From Adiantum capillus-veneris (lineage: Eukaryota > Streptophyta > Polypodiopsida > Polypodiales > Pteridaceae): a DNA stretch of 64,000 nucleotides. Under the pieces are notes generated by a model. The model was not told the DNA's origin. It ran no database searches and saw nothing but the letters and a program-made list of their open reading frames with translations. Within the stretch, counting starts at the first letter, position 1; each line of letters starts with the position of its first letter. The position numbers and the translations under genes were made by a program. Location of the stretch: positions 98,676,036-98,740,035 of the forward strand of contig CM043947.1 in the NCBI GenBank assembly GCA_014529385.2, written 5' to 3'. Positions 33,442 through 42,003 of this stretch are shown piece after piece.

Positions 33442-33895
33442 TTGTCCTCGGGGCCGCCAGAAGGAACCAACACTTGGGATGCCATTCTTGAGGTAGAGAT
33501 TACCCGTTTCTCCTCCATTGTGGTGGGTGGGGAGGAGTTTGTGTTTTTACATGATCTAGAGAAATCCTTTGAGCTTCGCATGGATGAGTGTTTTTCCATC
33601 CTTGATGCCCATGGAAAGTTTGCGGTTGATACCACCACCTCCCATGACGATGATCTCCTATTGCCCATGAGAATACTGTGGCGGACACGGTGGCGATTGC
33701 ACAAGCCGAGGTGGCAGCGACCGAGCAGGCCAAGGTCTCTTAGGAGGATTTTGTGGCCATGAAAGCCATGTGTTTGGCTAAACGCACAAGAGTAGAGTCA
33801 CCATCACCTGCTACAAACCTGTTTTGCTTGATCCAAAGCGGAAGTCAAGTGTGGATCTTTACTTGCACCGAGGAGGATCGCAGACAAGAGGTATA
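33442..33895 (+). CDS. Unrecognised transposon ORF block with Ala/Glu helix
   Basis: Open from about 33442 (a TTG, so probably an internal exon) through WDAILEVEITRFSSIVVGGE and ELRMDECFSILDAHGKFAVD. Near 33665 the protein-like frame changes to one giving ENTVADTVAIAQAEVAATEQ, an Ala/Glu-rich helix, which stops at 33740. Either an indel or a small intron is needed. No family recognised. Confidence 0.35.
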
Positions 33896-33986
33896 GATTC
33901 TCACTTAAATTTGATTGTTATAATTGATTTTGTTAATGTTATAACTAATTTATTTCCATATTTCTCACAAATCCTATGTTTTGCAG

Positions 33987-34379
33987 GATGTTTTGGAGGT
34001 TGACACCTGGGCGCAACGGTCAGGGGGGAGGAGGACTCCGTTTGGACCTCAAGCGTCACTTGCTCACTACCTCGGCACACTTCCGACTGGTGATGTGGTG
34101 TTTGTGCATGCCGACTACTCCCCCAATGGACGCTACAACATTTTTGCCCTCTGTTCACTCTCCAAGGCATTGTGCTTAGCAACCCTTGCCCAATCGGCCA
34201 GCCTTGTAGTGCTTGTAAAGAAATATTTTGCAATATCCACTTTCGGCATCAACTTTCGCGGGCGCCTCATTGCCCATGTCGGCATGAACCAAGCTATAGG
34301 GGTTAATGACACCCAAGAAATTACAACCACTTTTCTTAACAGGGTGAATACAAAAGCGGAATATCATGTAAAGTGTTGA
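33987..34379 (+). CDS. Last exon of the unrecognised plus-strand transposon gene
   Basis: Preceded by an AT-rich tract ending TATGTTTTGCAG, a good 3-prime splice site at 33986. The exon reads DVLEVDTWAQRSGGRRTPFG, then VHADYSPNGRYNIFALCSLS, and ends with a Val-rich hydrophobic segment, LVVLVKKYFAISTFGINFRG, and stop TGA 34377. The 3-prime end faces the histone-derived gene across the two hairpins. Function unknown; as a second transposon gene it could be an accessory DNA-binding protein, but nothing in the sequence shows that. Confidence 0.45.
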   Translation, partial: DVLEVDTWAQRSGGRRTPFGPQASLAHYLGTLPTGDVVFVHADYSPNGRYNIFALCSLSKALCLATLAQSASLVVLVKKYFAISTFGINFRGRLIAHVGMNQAIGVNDTQEITTTFLNRVNTKAEYHVKC

Positions 34380-34523
34380 TTTCCTTAATGAATCTACTTT
34401 TTGGTGTCTATGACTCTCTCTTGCAAGCTTTTGAATTTGTTATATGTTTGGCTTCCAATGTGTTTATGAGAAGCACTCGTGCTTAGTGAATCATGCAATT
34501 TTTGATGCATGCTGGGTTGAAAA

Positions 34524-34762
34524 GCATGTTGGCCAGCCAACTTGCATTAAATCATGGGGAAAGTTATTGATATGCCTACAAAAGGGCTTGGGAGGCCCCA
34601 AAATGGGCTGCCACAAGGGTGCACATTTGGGTCTTCCATCAGCATATGGAAGGGGCAAATGCGCGCCCTTGTGGCAGCCCATTTTGGAGAATCTCAAGCC
34701 CTTACAAAGGCTTATCAATACCTTTCTCCATGAATTAAGACAAAACGGCTAACCAACATTCA
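34524..34762. repeat. Long hairpin 1 (inverted repeat, about 115-bp arms)
   Basis: Left arm 34524-34638 and right arm about 34648-34762 are imperfect complements around a loop ATCAGCATA. The best-paired core is AAAATGGGCTGCCACAAGGG against CCCTTGTGGCAGCCCATTTT. It resembles hairpin 2 in sequence, so the two are duplicates. Transcribed on either strand it would fold like a microRNA precursor; it could equally be a nested foldback MITE. Confidence 0.85.
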
Positions 34763-34873
34763 CTCCAACCATAGATCCTTTCATAACCAAGCTATTGTAC
34801 AAGTCCATATAAATTACAATTGCAAAACCAAAACTAATTACATGTATGCTTCAAAAAATCTATGCTACATTGA

Positions 34874-35196
34874 CTTAGTGGGGCATGCACTTCCTGATGC
34901 ATCCAGGCTATGTGAAGCATTGAAGCAAGGGAAATATCTTGAATGCATGGTAAAAGTTTCTGGAACGCCTTGGAAAGGGCTTGGAATGCCCTAAGAATGG
35001 TTGCCACAAGGACGCGCATTTGGTCCCTTCATCTGCCTTTGGAAGCACCAAATGCGCACCCTTGTGGCAACCATTTTGGGGGAATTCCAAGCCCTTTCCA
35101 AGGCTTTCCAAAAAATTTTACCATGCATTCAAGATATTTGGGTTGCATCAATGCTTCACATAGCTTGGATGTATCAGGAACGTCATGCTTGACTTA
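34874..35196. repeat. Long hairpin 2 (inverted repeat, about 155-bp arms)
   Basis: The left arm from about 34874 and the right arm ending about 35196 pair closely. Core segments are TATCTTGAATGCATGGTAAAA with its complement near 35120, TTGGAAAGGGCTTGGAA, and ATGGTTGCCACAAGG, around a loop near 35032. It shares the GCCACAAGGG and GGGCTTGG modules with hairpin 1. It lies 3-prime to both converging genes. Confidence 0.87.
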
Positions 35197-35422
35197 GCCA
35201 AGGTGCTTAACATAGGCAAGTTTTCCCAATGCCAAGCTTTAAGCTACATACATACAAAACAAGGTAGACAAAACATGGACCACTGCTACATCTCATGGCA
35301 CACAATTAAAGCAATACAATTCACAAAGAGTGGAGTATACAATCAAAAGACACTTATAATCAAACTCTTCCCAATCTTGGAAGTTTCGTAAATAAAAAAA
35401 AGGTTTGATGACTAATTACAAG

Positions 35423-36225
35423 CTACTTCTCATGGCGCAAACGGTGAGCAAGATGCATATCCTTGGGCATAATCGTTACACGCTTTCCATGGATGGAACA
35501 TAGGCTCCCATCCTCGAATATGCTAGTTAGATATTGCTCTGCTTCCTCTTGGACTGCCTCTATGGCCACGGCTCCCATCGGAATCAAGATCTTGGTGCTC
35601 TTCTGATAGTGGAAAATCTCCACAAATGCACGGCTGCGCTTTCGCACCTTCTGAGGTCGATGGGGAGGTGCATTTGTTGCACGAGTTGGGGCATCTTGCT
35701 CCTCTTCTTGTAGACAATGCTCTTTCTCTTTTTCGACCGCACAGGCACCTCCAGCACCTCATAATCCAATTCCACCCTCTCTTCATTTGATTCGTGCTCT
35801 TCATTATTGAGCGGATGTGATGGTGTGGTTCCACTCCCTTTAGGGAGTGTCTTACCCCCAGTAGACATGTGAGCGGCATAAGTTTGTATTTTGACGCCAA
35901 TCCATGGGGGATCATCATCCGTTTGCGTCTCTTCGGAGCCTTCTGACCGCTGTTTTTGGTTATTTGTTTCTTTACCTTGGTCGCTCTCATCCACCGTGTT
36001 GCCCTCAGAATTCTTGGAGTCCGATGAATATACAACAAGGCGATGCTTCCTTGTCTCTTTTTCTGCTGAAGAGGACTGACCATGTTGATTTGAAGCTCCA
36101 GATTCTTTTGTGTGGATCTCACCTTGAACTTGTGAAGTTCCAGCTTCTTTTGCTGTAGCTGGGATTCGTTGGCCATCCGGGCCCTCTAGATATGCAATCC
36201 TTGCCGTTTGTTTTGTTCTTGCCAT
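35423..36225 (-). CDS. Histone H3-derived protein encoded in a DNA transposon
   Basis: Histone H3 pairs with H4 in the nucleosome core. From ATG 36225 the frame reads MARTKQTAR, identical to H3 residues 1-8 after Met removal, including the Lys4 context. A long charged tail follows (KETRKHRLVVYSSDS, TQTDDDPPW), then STGGKTLPKG, resembling H3 residues 10-18. From about 35706 a second frame gives APPHRPQK, EIFHYQKSTKILI (helix alpha-N), then AVAIEAVQEEAEQYL, IFEDGSLCSIHGKRVTIMPKD and RLRHEK, the H3 helices alpha-2 and alpha-3. About 24 residues covering helix alpha-1 are absent in frame. The frame change could be an indel, or an intron: a GTAAGA donor at 35855 and an AG at 35707 join the frames to give about 217 residues, against 135 in normal H3. 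The ATG sits in a strong ACCATGGC context. Upstream, TATTTAAAG and a pyrimidine-rich CTAG suggest a promoter or a splice acceptor. Confidence 0.82.
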
Positions 36226-36269
36226 GGTAGCACCTAGTATGAAAAATGACAAAATGAGCACCTTCAACC

Positions 36270-36278
36270 TTTAAATAG
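36270..36278 (-). promoter_or_regulatory. Possible TATA box of the histone-derived gene
   Basis: The minus strand reads TATTTAAAG about 45 bases before the ATG at 36225. That spacing leaves a very short leader. The alternative is that the ATG lies just after a splice acceptor (TTTTTCATACTAG). Confidence 0.3.
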
Positions 36279-36361
36279 GGGTTTTTGGGATTTGGGCCCT
36301 TTCATACTATGCGGCCAATCAAGTGAAAAACTCAAATAAACCAGTTGAATTTAACAAGTAA

Positions 36362-39225
36362 CCTGGATCATGTGGACGGCTGACTTGACACCCAAAAGTT
36401 GCCATTTTGATACTTAGCTGCACGCCAAGCCTCATGGCCCAGGGCAACCTGCGAGCGTTTCCACTTCTCGAATGCTGCAGTACGAGAGGCCTTGCGTAAC
36501 TGTTTTGCTAACATCGACTCTCTTGCCTTCTCAATAGTGCGAGTTCTCCCAAAGGTGTGCCTAAAAAACCAGTTAAACATCTCTTGGAGGTAGTTGGAGT
36601 GTGAACCACCACCACCATGCCGAGTATTCTTGAAGTAGAACTCCTTTTGACCGATAGTGGGACTTCTCTATGCCTTGTGTACTCCATATATCAAGCGAAC
36701 CATAGCGGTCCATGTAGTATGCACCATGCACATAGAGAATGTGTTAAAACAACCAAAAAGGAGACAAGCCAATAGAAAAGTTGCATTTTCAAAAATTACA
36801 TATCTATTAAGTCCGTTAAAAAAAACCATGTAGTGTGTAATCTTGCTTTGACACCATCTGTCCGTAGCGGCCTTTGTGAACTCATAAAGCACCTTCTTGA
36901 ACTCATCTCACTGCTCAATGGTAGTGCTTGAAAGATTCATCAATTGCACAACCTTTTGAAAGAATGACCATACTAGCTTGCGTTGGTTAGCAACCTCCAC
37001 ATTGGGATCTTTGTCCGTTGTGCATGAACACAAATCTTTCCACAACTCCCATCGCTTCTCACTTGCTAGATTGACACTTGCCTTGTGTACCTACATTGGA
37101 GACTTTGACATTTTCTTGAAAAATCGACGTGCCTTGGCTCCATTCATGGAAACCTTCTGTGCCACCTCATATGTCTTCTCCCTACAAGTCTCTGCTACAA
37201 TGTTCACCCTTGATCGGTGACATCCAATCTCATTAAGGAGTGTCTCCACCCCTTGCAAGGAGTCTTTTGACTGTTGAAGGGGCTTCATTGTGAAACCATA
37301 ATCAATGTGATGCTTTAGCATCCTATCAAATATTTGCATAAACGCATGCAATGTACAAAAGTGAACATTGTTGAGGGAGAAAGGAATTATGGGTTCCACC
37401 TATGATCTTTGCTATCCCTATTGGGCACCTCTAGCATATCACATGAAAGAACCGAATTTTGCCACTCCCTATTTATATGATCATCATTATCTTCGTCCCG
37501 ACCTTCCACTTGAGTTGCTCGACTTGTCTTGTGCCCTTTCCTACAGAATGGGTAGGGAAGTAAAGAATTTGCACCTTGTTTGCATCCAAGCATGCACTTT
37601 ATGGTCTTTAGATCACCACCTAAATTCCATTCAACATCAAACTCCCCACTCCCTGGGACCATGAGCTTCTCACCGTTTATTTAAGCTTTAATGACCTCTG
37701 TGACCCATGGGATTCTACTAAAAATCCATGCAAGGACTTCATGTGTCTCTTTCGGAACTTCAATTGCACCAAGACACCATATATCCTTCTCTGATTGCAC
37801 ACTAAAAGAGGGCTTTGTTGCTTCACTCGCACTACAAGATTGCTTGGCATAAGCTAGGGCTTCATTCATAAGCGTGATGCTCATTCTCTCCAACTTTTTC
37901 CCTTTTACAATTACACACTCATCCAACTTCAACACAAACACAAGCTTGCCTTCAAGAACTGCCAACAATATAAAGCCTCAGAATGCATGTTATGACACAT
38001 CATAGAGCATGTAGGCAACCTTAAACTAACCTGCATCACTCAAATTGTAGAAAATAGCCATGGACTGTTGCAATCGTATCAAGTACACAAAGATATTGGT
38101 TAATTTGGTGTAAACAAAGCCGTTGGTCCACAACACACTGTTAGAAATAGCACCGCTTCCCTTCCCGCGGCCCTTCCTTCCTTGGAATTTGCTACGGAGC
38201 GGTTGAAGAGGCATCGTGTCCTCAATATACAAGTAGTCTCCTAATCGGTGAACAACATCTTCATTTGACACCTTCTTGGCAATCGCCACTCTAGGTTTTT
38301 CGTGACTCCTCGACTTCTTAATGCATCTTTTAACACTTTATGTATTGCTTGATAGCCCTTCGTACTAATCCCAACAGCATCACAAATATCCTGAACATCT
38401 AGGTCAATGACAATATTAGAAAAATCACTAAGAACTCTCTTAGTGATTGCGTCTTTCAAGTGTTTTTCCTCTGGAGCATCAAGCATCCCAATAAAGTCCT
38501 CTTTGTTGAAACAAGAACGATGTAAAGATGCCCAAGCTGATGCATTCTCGCCGCCGCACGTTTCTTGGAAAAAGTTCCTACTACCCAAAAAAACAACGAT
38601 GAGTGGTACTAGACTTAAACAACATGAGGGGTAGAATATCTTACCTCGTAGCTGTCACCCTTCATTTTCTTGCCCCACCATGTGATGCAAGAGTCTGAAT
38701 TTTGGACAACTCCCGTTTCCTCACAGTACCTCCCATGGAAGTACTCTTCATGTGTGAGAGAGTATCCTCAAGCTTTTTAATTTCATTTTCCTTGGTTGTG
38801 ATGGTGCTCTCTACCTCCTCGAGTGTACTAGTAACTATTTGCATGTGATCTTGAAGATTGTGGAAACTCCCATTCAGCAACTGCCAATGACGCAAGTAGA
38901 TCTCGGACCGAGAAATCTCATTTCTGTTGAGTCTATTGCAGTAGCCCAACAAACCTTGCTCTCCATTTCCAACATATTGCAACAGTGGTGGAAGGTTTGT
39001 AAAAGGCGGATGGACATTGAGAGAAGGATCCTTTTGGTACAAGCATCCCTCTGTCTAGAGATCCACATTCTTCTCCCCTTGAGCGCGGCGTTCGTTGGCT
39101 GAAGGTAATGTACCCAAGCATATCTTCTTTGTTGGAACATACTCTTGAGGTAGGTGCAAGAAAAGCCCTGGAGACCTACCGCGTGAAGAGCTTGCTAGGA
39201 CATTGGACACGTCGTCAAGAGGCAT
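36362..39225 (-). pseudogene. Transposase-like gene of the DNA transposon, multi-exon or decayed
   Basis: Read right to left. 39225-38650: MPLDDVSNVL, one in-frame TAG at about 39053, a coiled-coil (LEEVESTITTKENEIKKLED), then after a frame change CITWWGKKMKG and a GTAAGA donor near 38645. 38588-38030: FIGMLDAPEEKHLKDAITKR and VSNEDVVHRLGDYL. 37968-37387: FVLKLDECVIVKGKKLERMS, EVLAWIFSRIPWV, then NLGGDLKTIKCMLGCKQGAN with a PFC. 37399-37091: PIIPFSLNNVHFCTLHAF. 36990-36840: WSFFQKVVQLMNLSSTTIEQ and EFTKAATDRWCQSK. 36660-36368: KEFYFKNTRHGGG and REMFNWF-like residues to the stop. From memory, the motif order GGDLK...G..GAN...P..C, then P..HLF-like, then YF..T.HRG, matches a large uncharacterised transposase-like family seen in cnidarian, sponge and fungal genomes; I cannot name it. 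Several frame changes could be introns or decay. Confidence 0.55.
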
Positions 39226-39229
39226 TGTA

Positions 39230-39776
39230 GGATGGAGAGATGGAGCTTGAAGGATGGAGACATGGAAAGGAGATGGGTGTGTAGGTCCAGCAGCAGGTGC
39301 AAGGGGGATGGGTGTAGGAGAGGAGCTTAGATTAGGAGGGAGGGTGGTCAATTTTGGGGGGGATTTCTTAAAAGTTTTTGAGGGAGTCAAAAAATGCTGA
39401 ATTATGAGTAATTTAGCTTTAAAATATTATATATATATATATATATATGTGTTAGGGACACTTTTTAGGGGAAAATAGAGTTTATTTGAAAGTTTTTGAA
39501 AAAAGTCACTTTTTTTACCTCTTTGACCCAAGGATTTGACTAGGTGGCATGGAAGAGTTAAGAGGCCACTTACAAGTTGGCCAAAAAGCTAGAGAGAGAA
39601 GACAGCATTCTCCCCCTCCCCCCCTACTTTTCAAATGGTTTAGCCCCCCCCCCCCCCCCCCCTTCCCCCTACCTTTTTAGGGGTCAAAGGTGGAGGAGAC
39701 CCTATCAAAAAAGCCCCATTCAAAGCCTTTGTCCCCCTTAATCTTGGCAAGCTTCCTTGAAATTAGGGATTCTTAC
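39230..39776. other. Transposon right subterminal region, no gene
   Basis: Contains an (AT)n run at 39429-39448 and a poly-C run at 39643-39662. The purine/pyrimidine-skewed composition mirrors the left end. The apparent start upstream of 39225 is a TTG and is not used. Confidence 0.6.
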
Positions 39777-39806
39777 AAGGCCCATGGAGAGTCCATATTT
39801 TTCCTA

Positions 39807-40330
39807 ATGATTTTGTGGCATTAGTGGAGAATAAGTCTAGCAAGAAAGTCAAGTGCTTAAGGTAAGACAATGGTGGTCAGTATGTCACTAAAGCCTTTCA
39901 GAATTTTTGTTATTCCAAAGGCATCAAAAGAGAGTTGACTGCTCCTATGGTTAACCCTCCACAAAATGGTGTTGCTAAGAGGATGAACCGTACCATACAG
40001 GGGAAGTTACGTAGCATGTTGTCTAATGCAGAGTTGCCTTATGGATTTTGGGTGAAAGTGTTAGCAACTGTTTTCCATCTTATTAATAGATCTCCTAGCA
40101 AGGATTTAGATGAGAAGGTACCTGAAGAGCTTTGGTATGTGAAGCCACCTTCTTACAAGCATCTTAGAGTCTTTGGCTATCAAGCATATTTCCATCTTCC
40201 AAAGGAGTTTCGAAGCAAGTTGGCTCCTAAGTCAAACAAATGCATATTTCTTGGCTATGGCAATCCACGCGAGATGGGATTTTGGTTATGGGATCTTGAA
40301 AGCTAAAAAGATAGTTCGTAGCAATGACGT
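39807..40330 (+). pseudogene. pol: Copia integrase, C-terminal part
   Basis: Continues the integrase broken at 30580: DFVALVENKSSKKVKCLR, a stop, then DNGGQYVTKAFQNF (catalytic Asp in DNGG), TAPMVNPPQNGVAKRMNRTI and the copia-typical LINRSPSKDLDEKVPEELW and FGYQAYFHLPKE. The usual QQNGVAER.NRT motif reads PQNGVAKRMNRT, so the catalytic Glu is replaced by Lys. After a frameshift near 40306 KKIVRSNDV leads to the duplication ACGT (40327-40330), where gypsy B begins. Confidence 0.85.
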
Positions 40331-41559
40331 TGTCAAGAATTTTTTGGGTGGCAATGAAGTTGTTAATCCATGCTAAAAAGCTTGAGCACTACTCCCGAGT
40401 ACATAGATGTACATAGTTTTCAGAGTGCTCTTGTAGAATTTATGTATAAAGTCTTGGTTCTACCTTGTCATTTGCAAGAGTTTAGGGTTGGTCAAACTTC
40501 TAAAAGGTGGGTTTTAATAAGTGATTTCAGTCGTGCTTGATAGCCGGTGAATCGGACTCATACATCATGATTTACATGCATTGGAGGTGGGTGGTACCCT
40601 ACTTAGAAAGTGAATGCGGATGCATGGGAGGAAAGACAAATGGGATGATTTGATGGATTTAATTAGAAAACGTGTGGCGGAGAATCTCTAGAAATAGCCG
40701 AAGTGATAAGCTCCGAGCCGGGATTTACATCGTTGCATTCGGTGCTCGGAGTTACCCGCCACACTTCCGCCAAGATTTCTCGGTGTGTGGAGCAAAACAG
40801 GAAATTTAGTGGCTCAATTGGGGAGGTGGGAGGATGGTGCCAAGTGGAAATGGAATAACCGCACATGGGGGGAGCATATGAAAATTGGAGGGTATAAGGG
40901 GGGGGAGTGGGTACCCCGTAAGAGTGTATCAAAGGAGTTAATGGAGCTTCTTGGCCCTGCTTGTGAGGGCTTGTGCACTTTGGGGAGAGGAGGGGGCGGC
41001 CAATTTGTGTTCCCACTACTTGGACAGGCACCCTACCCATTTTTTGGTCCCCGAACACTGTCTCCCAACACTTGCCTTGGTCAAAAAGTGGCCGACATCC
41101 CATTTTTAACCCAAAAAAGGCTCAAAATGGACCAATAAAAAGGTGTCCAAAGGGGGAAATGAATTTGGCTAAGAGGGGAGATAAAATCCCTTGGGATAAG
41201 AGCCAAAAAAATACCCCTTTAATAGCTGCATTTCTCTACACACTTGCAGACACTTTTCAGAGACCTCCTTTTTGGAGCTTTTTCAAAACCCCCGAACTTG
41301 AAATGCTTGTAAATTGCACATTTCTTATCGGAATCAAGCATATGGATGCTCTACAGACATCTACGCAAGCCAATATATACACTTATATTCTCTAATTCTC
41401 CTATTTCCAAGTCTGGTTTTCGCTAGAGCTGCTCTTCTCCAAGCTTTACAGGTGTTTAACACAGGTGAATTCAACGATGCAGCTGCTGTTCTTTTGGACG
41501 GTGTGATCGATGCAAGGCTATAGGGGAATTTGTTTCATTGTTTTTTGCACTCCATATCA
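40331..41559 (+). repeat. Gypsy B 5-prime LTR
   Basis: TGTCAAGAATTTTTTGGG to TCCATATCA, 1229 bp. It aligns with 49738-51106, the difference in length being mostly a tandem duplication in the right LTR. ORFs across it are not protein-like. Confidence 0.88.
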
Positions 41560-41562
41560 TTT

Positions 41563-41578
41563 TGGTGCCCCCATTGAG
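41563..41578 (+). other. Primer-binding site, gypsy B
   Basis: TGGTGCCCCCATTGAG, three bases after the LTR and identical to family A copy 1 although the sequence on either side differs. The shared 16-mer is good evidence that it is the real primer site. Confidence 0.75.
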
Positions 41579-41999
41579 CAAAAACCCTCATGTGCTTGAA
41601 TTTTTGTAAAATTTGTCCACTATGCAGGCAGAGAATGTAAAGGGGATGTGGGTCCTTATGGACAACCGCCTACGTATGTGCTATTTGTGAACAGTATTTG
41701 AGGTGGTCATTTAATTTGGATTGCAAACTTTTTGAGGATCGTGAATTTTTGTGAAGTCATGCATTGGGGCCCGGTTTACCCAGTGTGAGGTAGATTAGGT
41801 ACTGGAGTGATCCAGCGACATCCCTTGAGCTTACGACGTCACATGTGAGTTTTTTAGTAGCAATCAAACATCGCAGACGAGTTTCCACAGTTTCTTGGAT
41901 TTCCTAATGAGAATGTGCAGACTTCCATTGGGAAATTGGAAGTTAATTGCTTACTGCGAAATATATTAGACCAAGCTATATTGTTGCGGTTACTGCAAC
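41579..41999 (+). other. Gypsy B leader and degenerate gag start
   Basis: Leader of about 420 bases. The last 150 bases (around TTTCTTGGATTTCCTAATGAG) may be the start of gag, but no clear frame is visible before the solo LTR interrupts it. Confidence 0.5.
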
Positions 42000-42003
42000 A
42001 TAG

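Larger units (their letters stand above)
30583..39804. mobile_element. 9.2-kb DNA transposon carrying a histone H3-derived gene
   Basis: The ends form a terminal inverted repeat: left 30583-30610 and the complement of 39777-39804 agree at 26 of 28 positions, with the core ATATGGACTCTCC and then TGGGCCTT. Both ends are flanked by TA (30581-30582, 39805-39806). Symmetry runs on into the flanks because the target reads CATTAATG, a palindrome. Removing the element and one TA leaves the copia integrase in frame across the junction. Contents: an unrecognised plus-strand gene (31463-34379), two long hairpins, a histone H3-derived minus-strand gene (35423-36225), and a minus-strand transposase-like gene (36368-39225). 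I cannot assign a named superfamily; the 2-bp TA duplication alone is not decisive. Confidence 0.8.

Noticed and set aside
34433-35197. Several 60-100-residue ORFs across the hairpins, on both strands
   Set aside because: They mirror each other because the DNA is self-complementary; no protein-like pattern.
35523-36176. 217-residue minus-strand ORF overlapping the H3-derived gene
   Set aside because: It is an out-of-frame shadow with low-complexity basic composition; the other two frames contain the H3 matches.
36199-36222. ARTKQTAR match as a chance eight-residue coincidence
   Set aside because: The same gene ends in a long, clear H3 alpha-2/alpha-3 match, so the N-terminal identity is inherited from H3.
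36226-36267. Upstream start giving a hydrophobic leader (KVLILSFFILGAT) before the H3-like ARTKQTAR, as if a signal peptide
   Set aside because: The codon is TTG, not ATG; the first ATG of the frame is 36225, in a strong context. The stretch is better read as leader or intron end.
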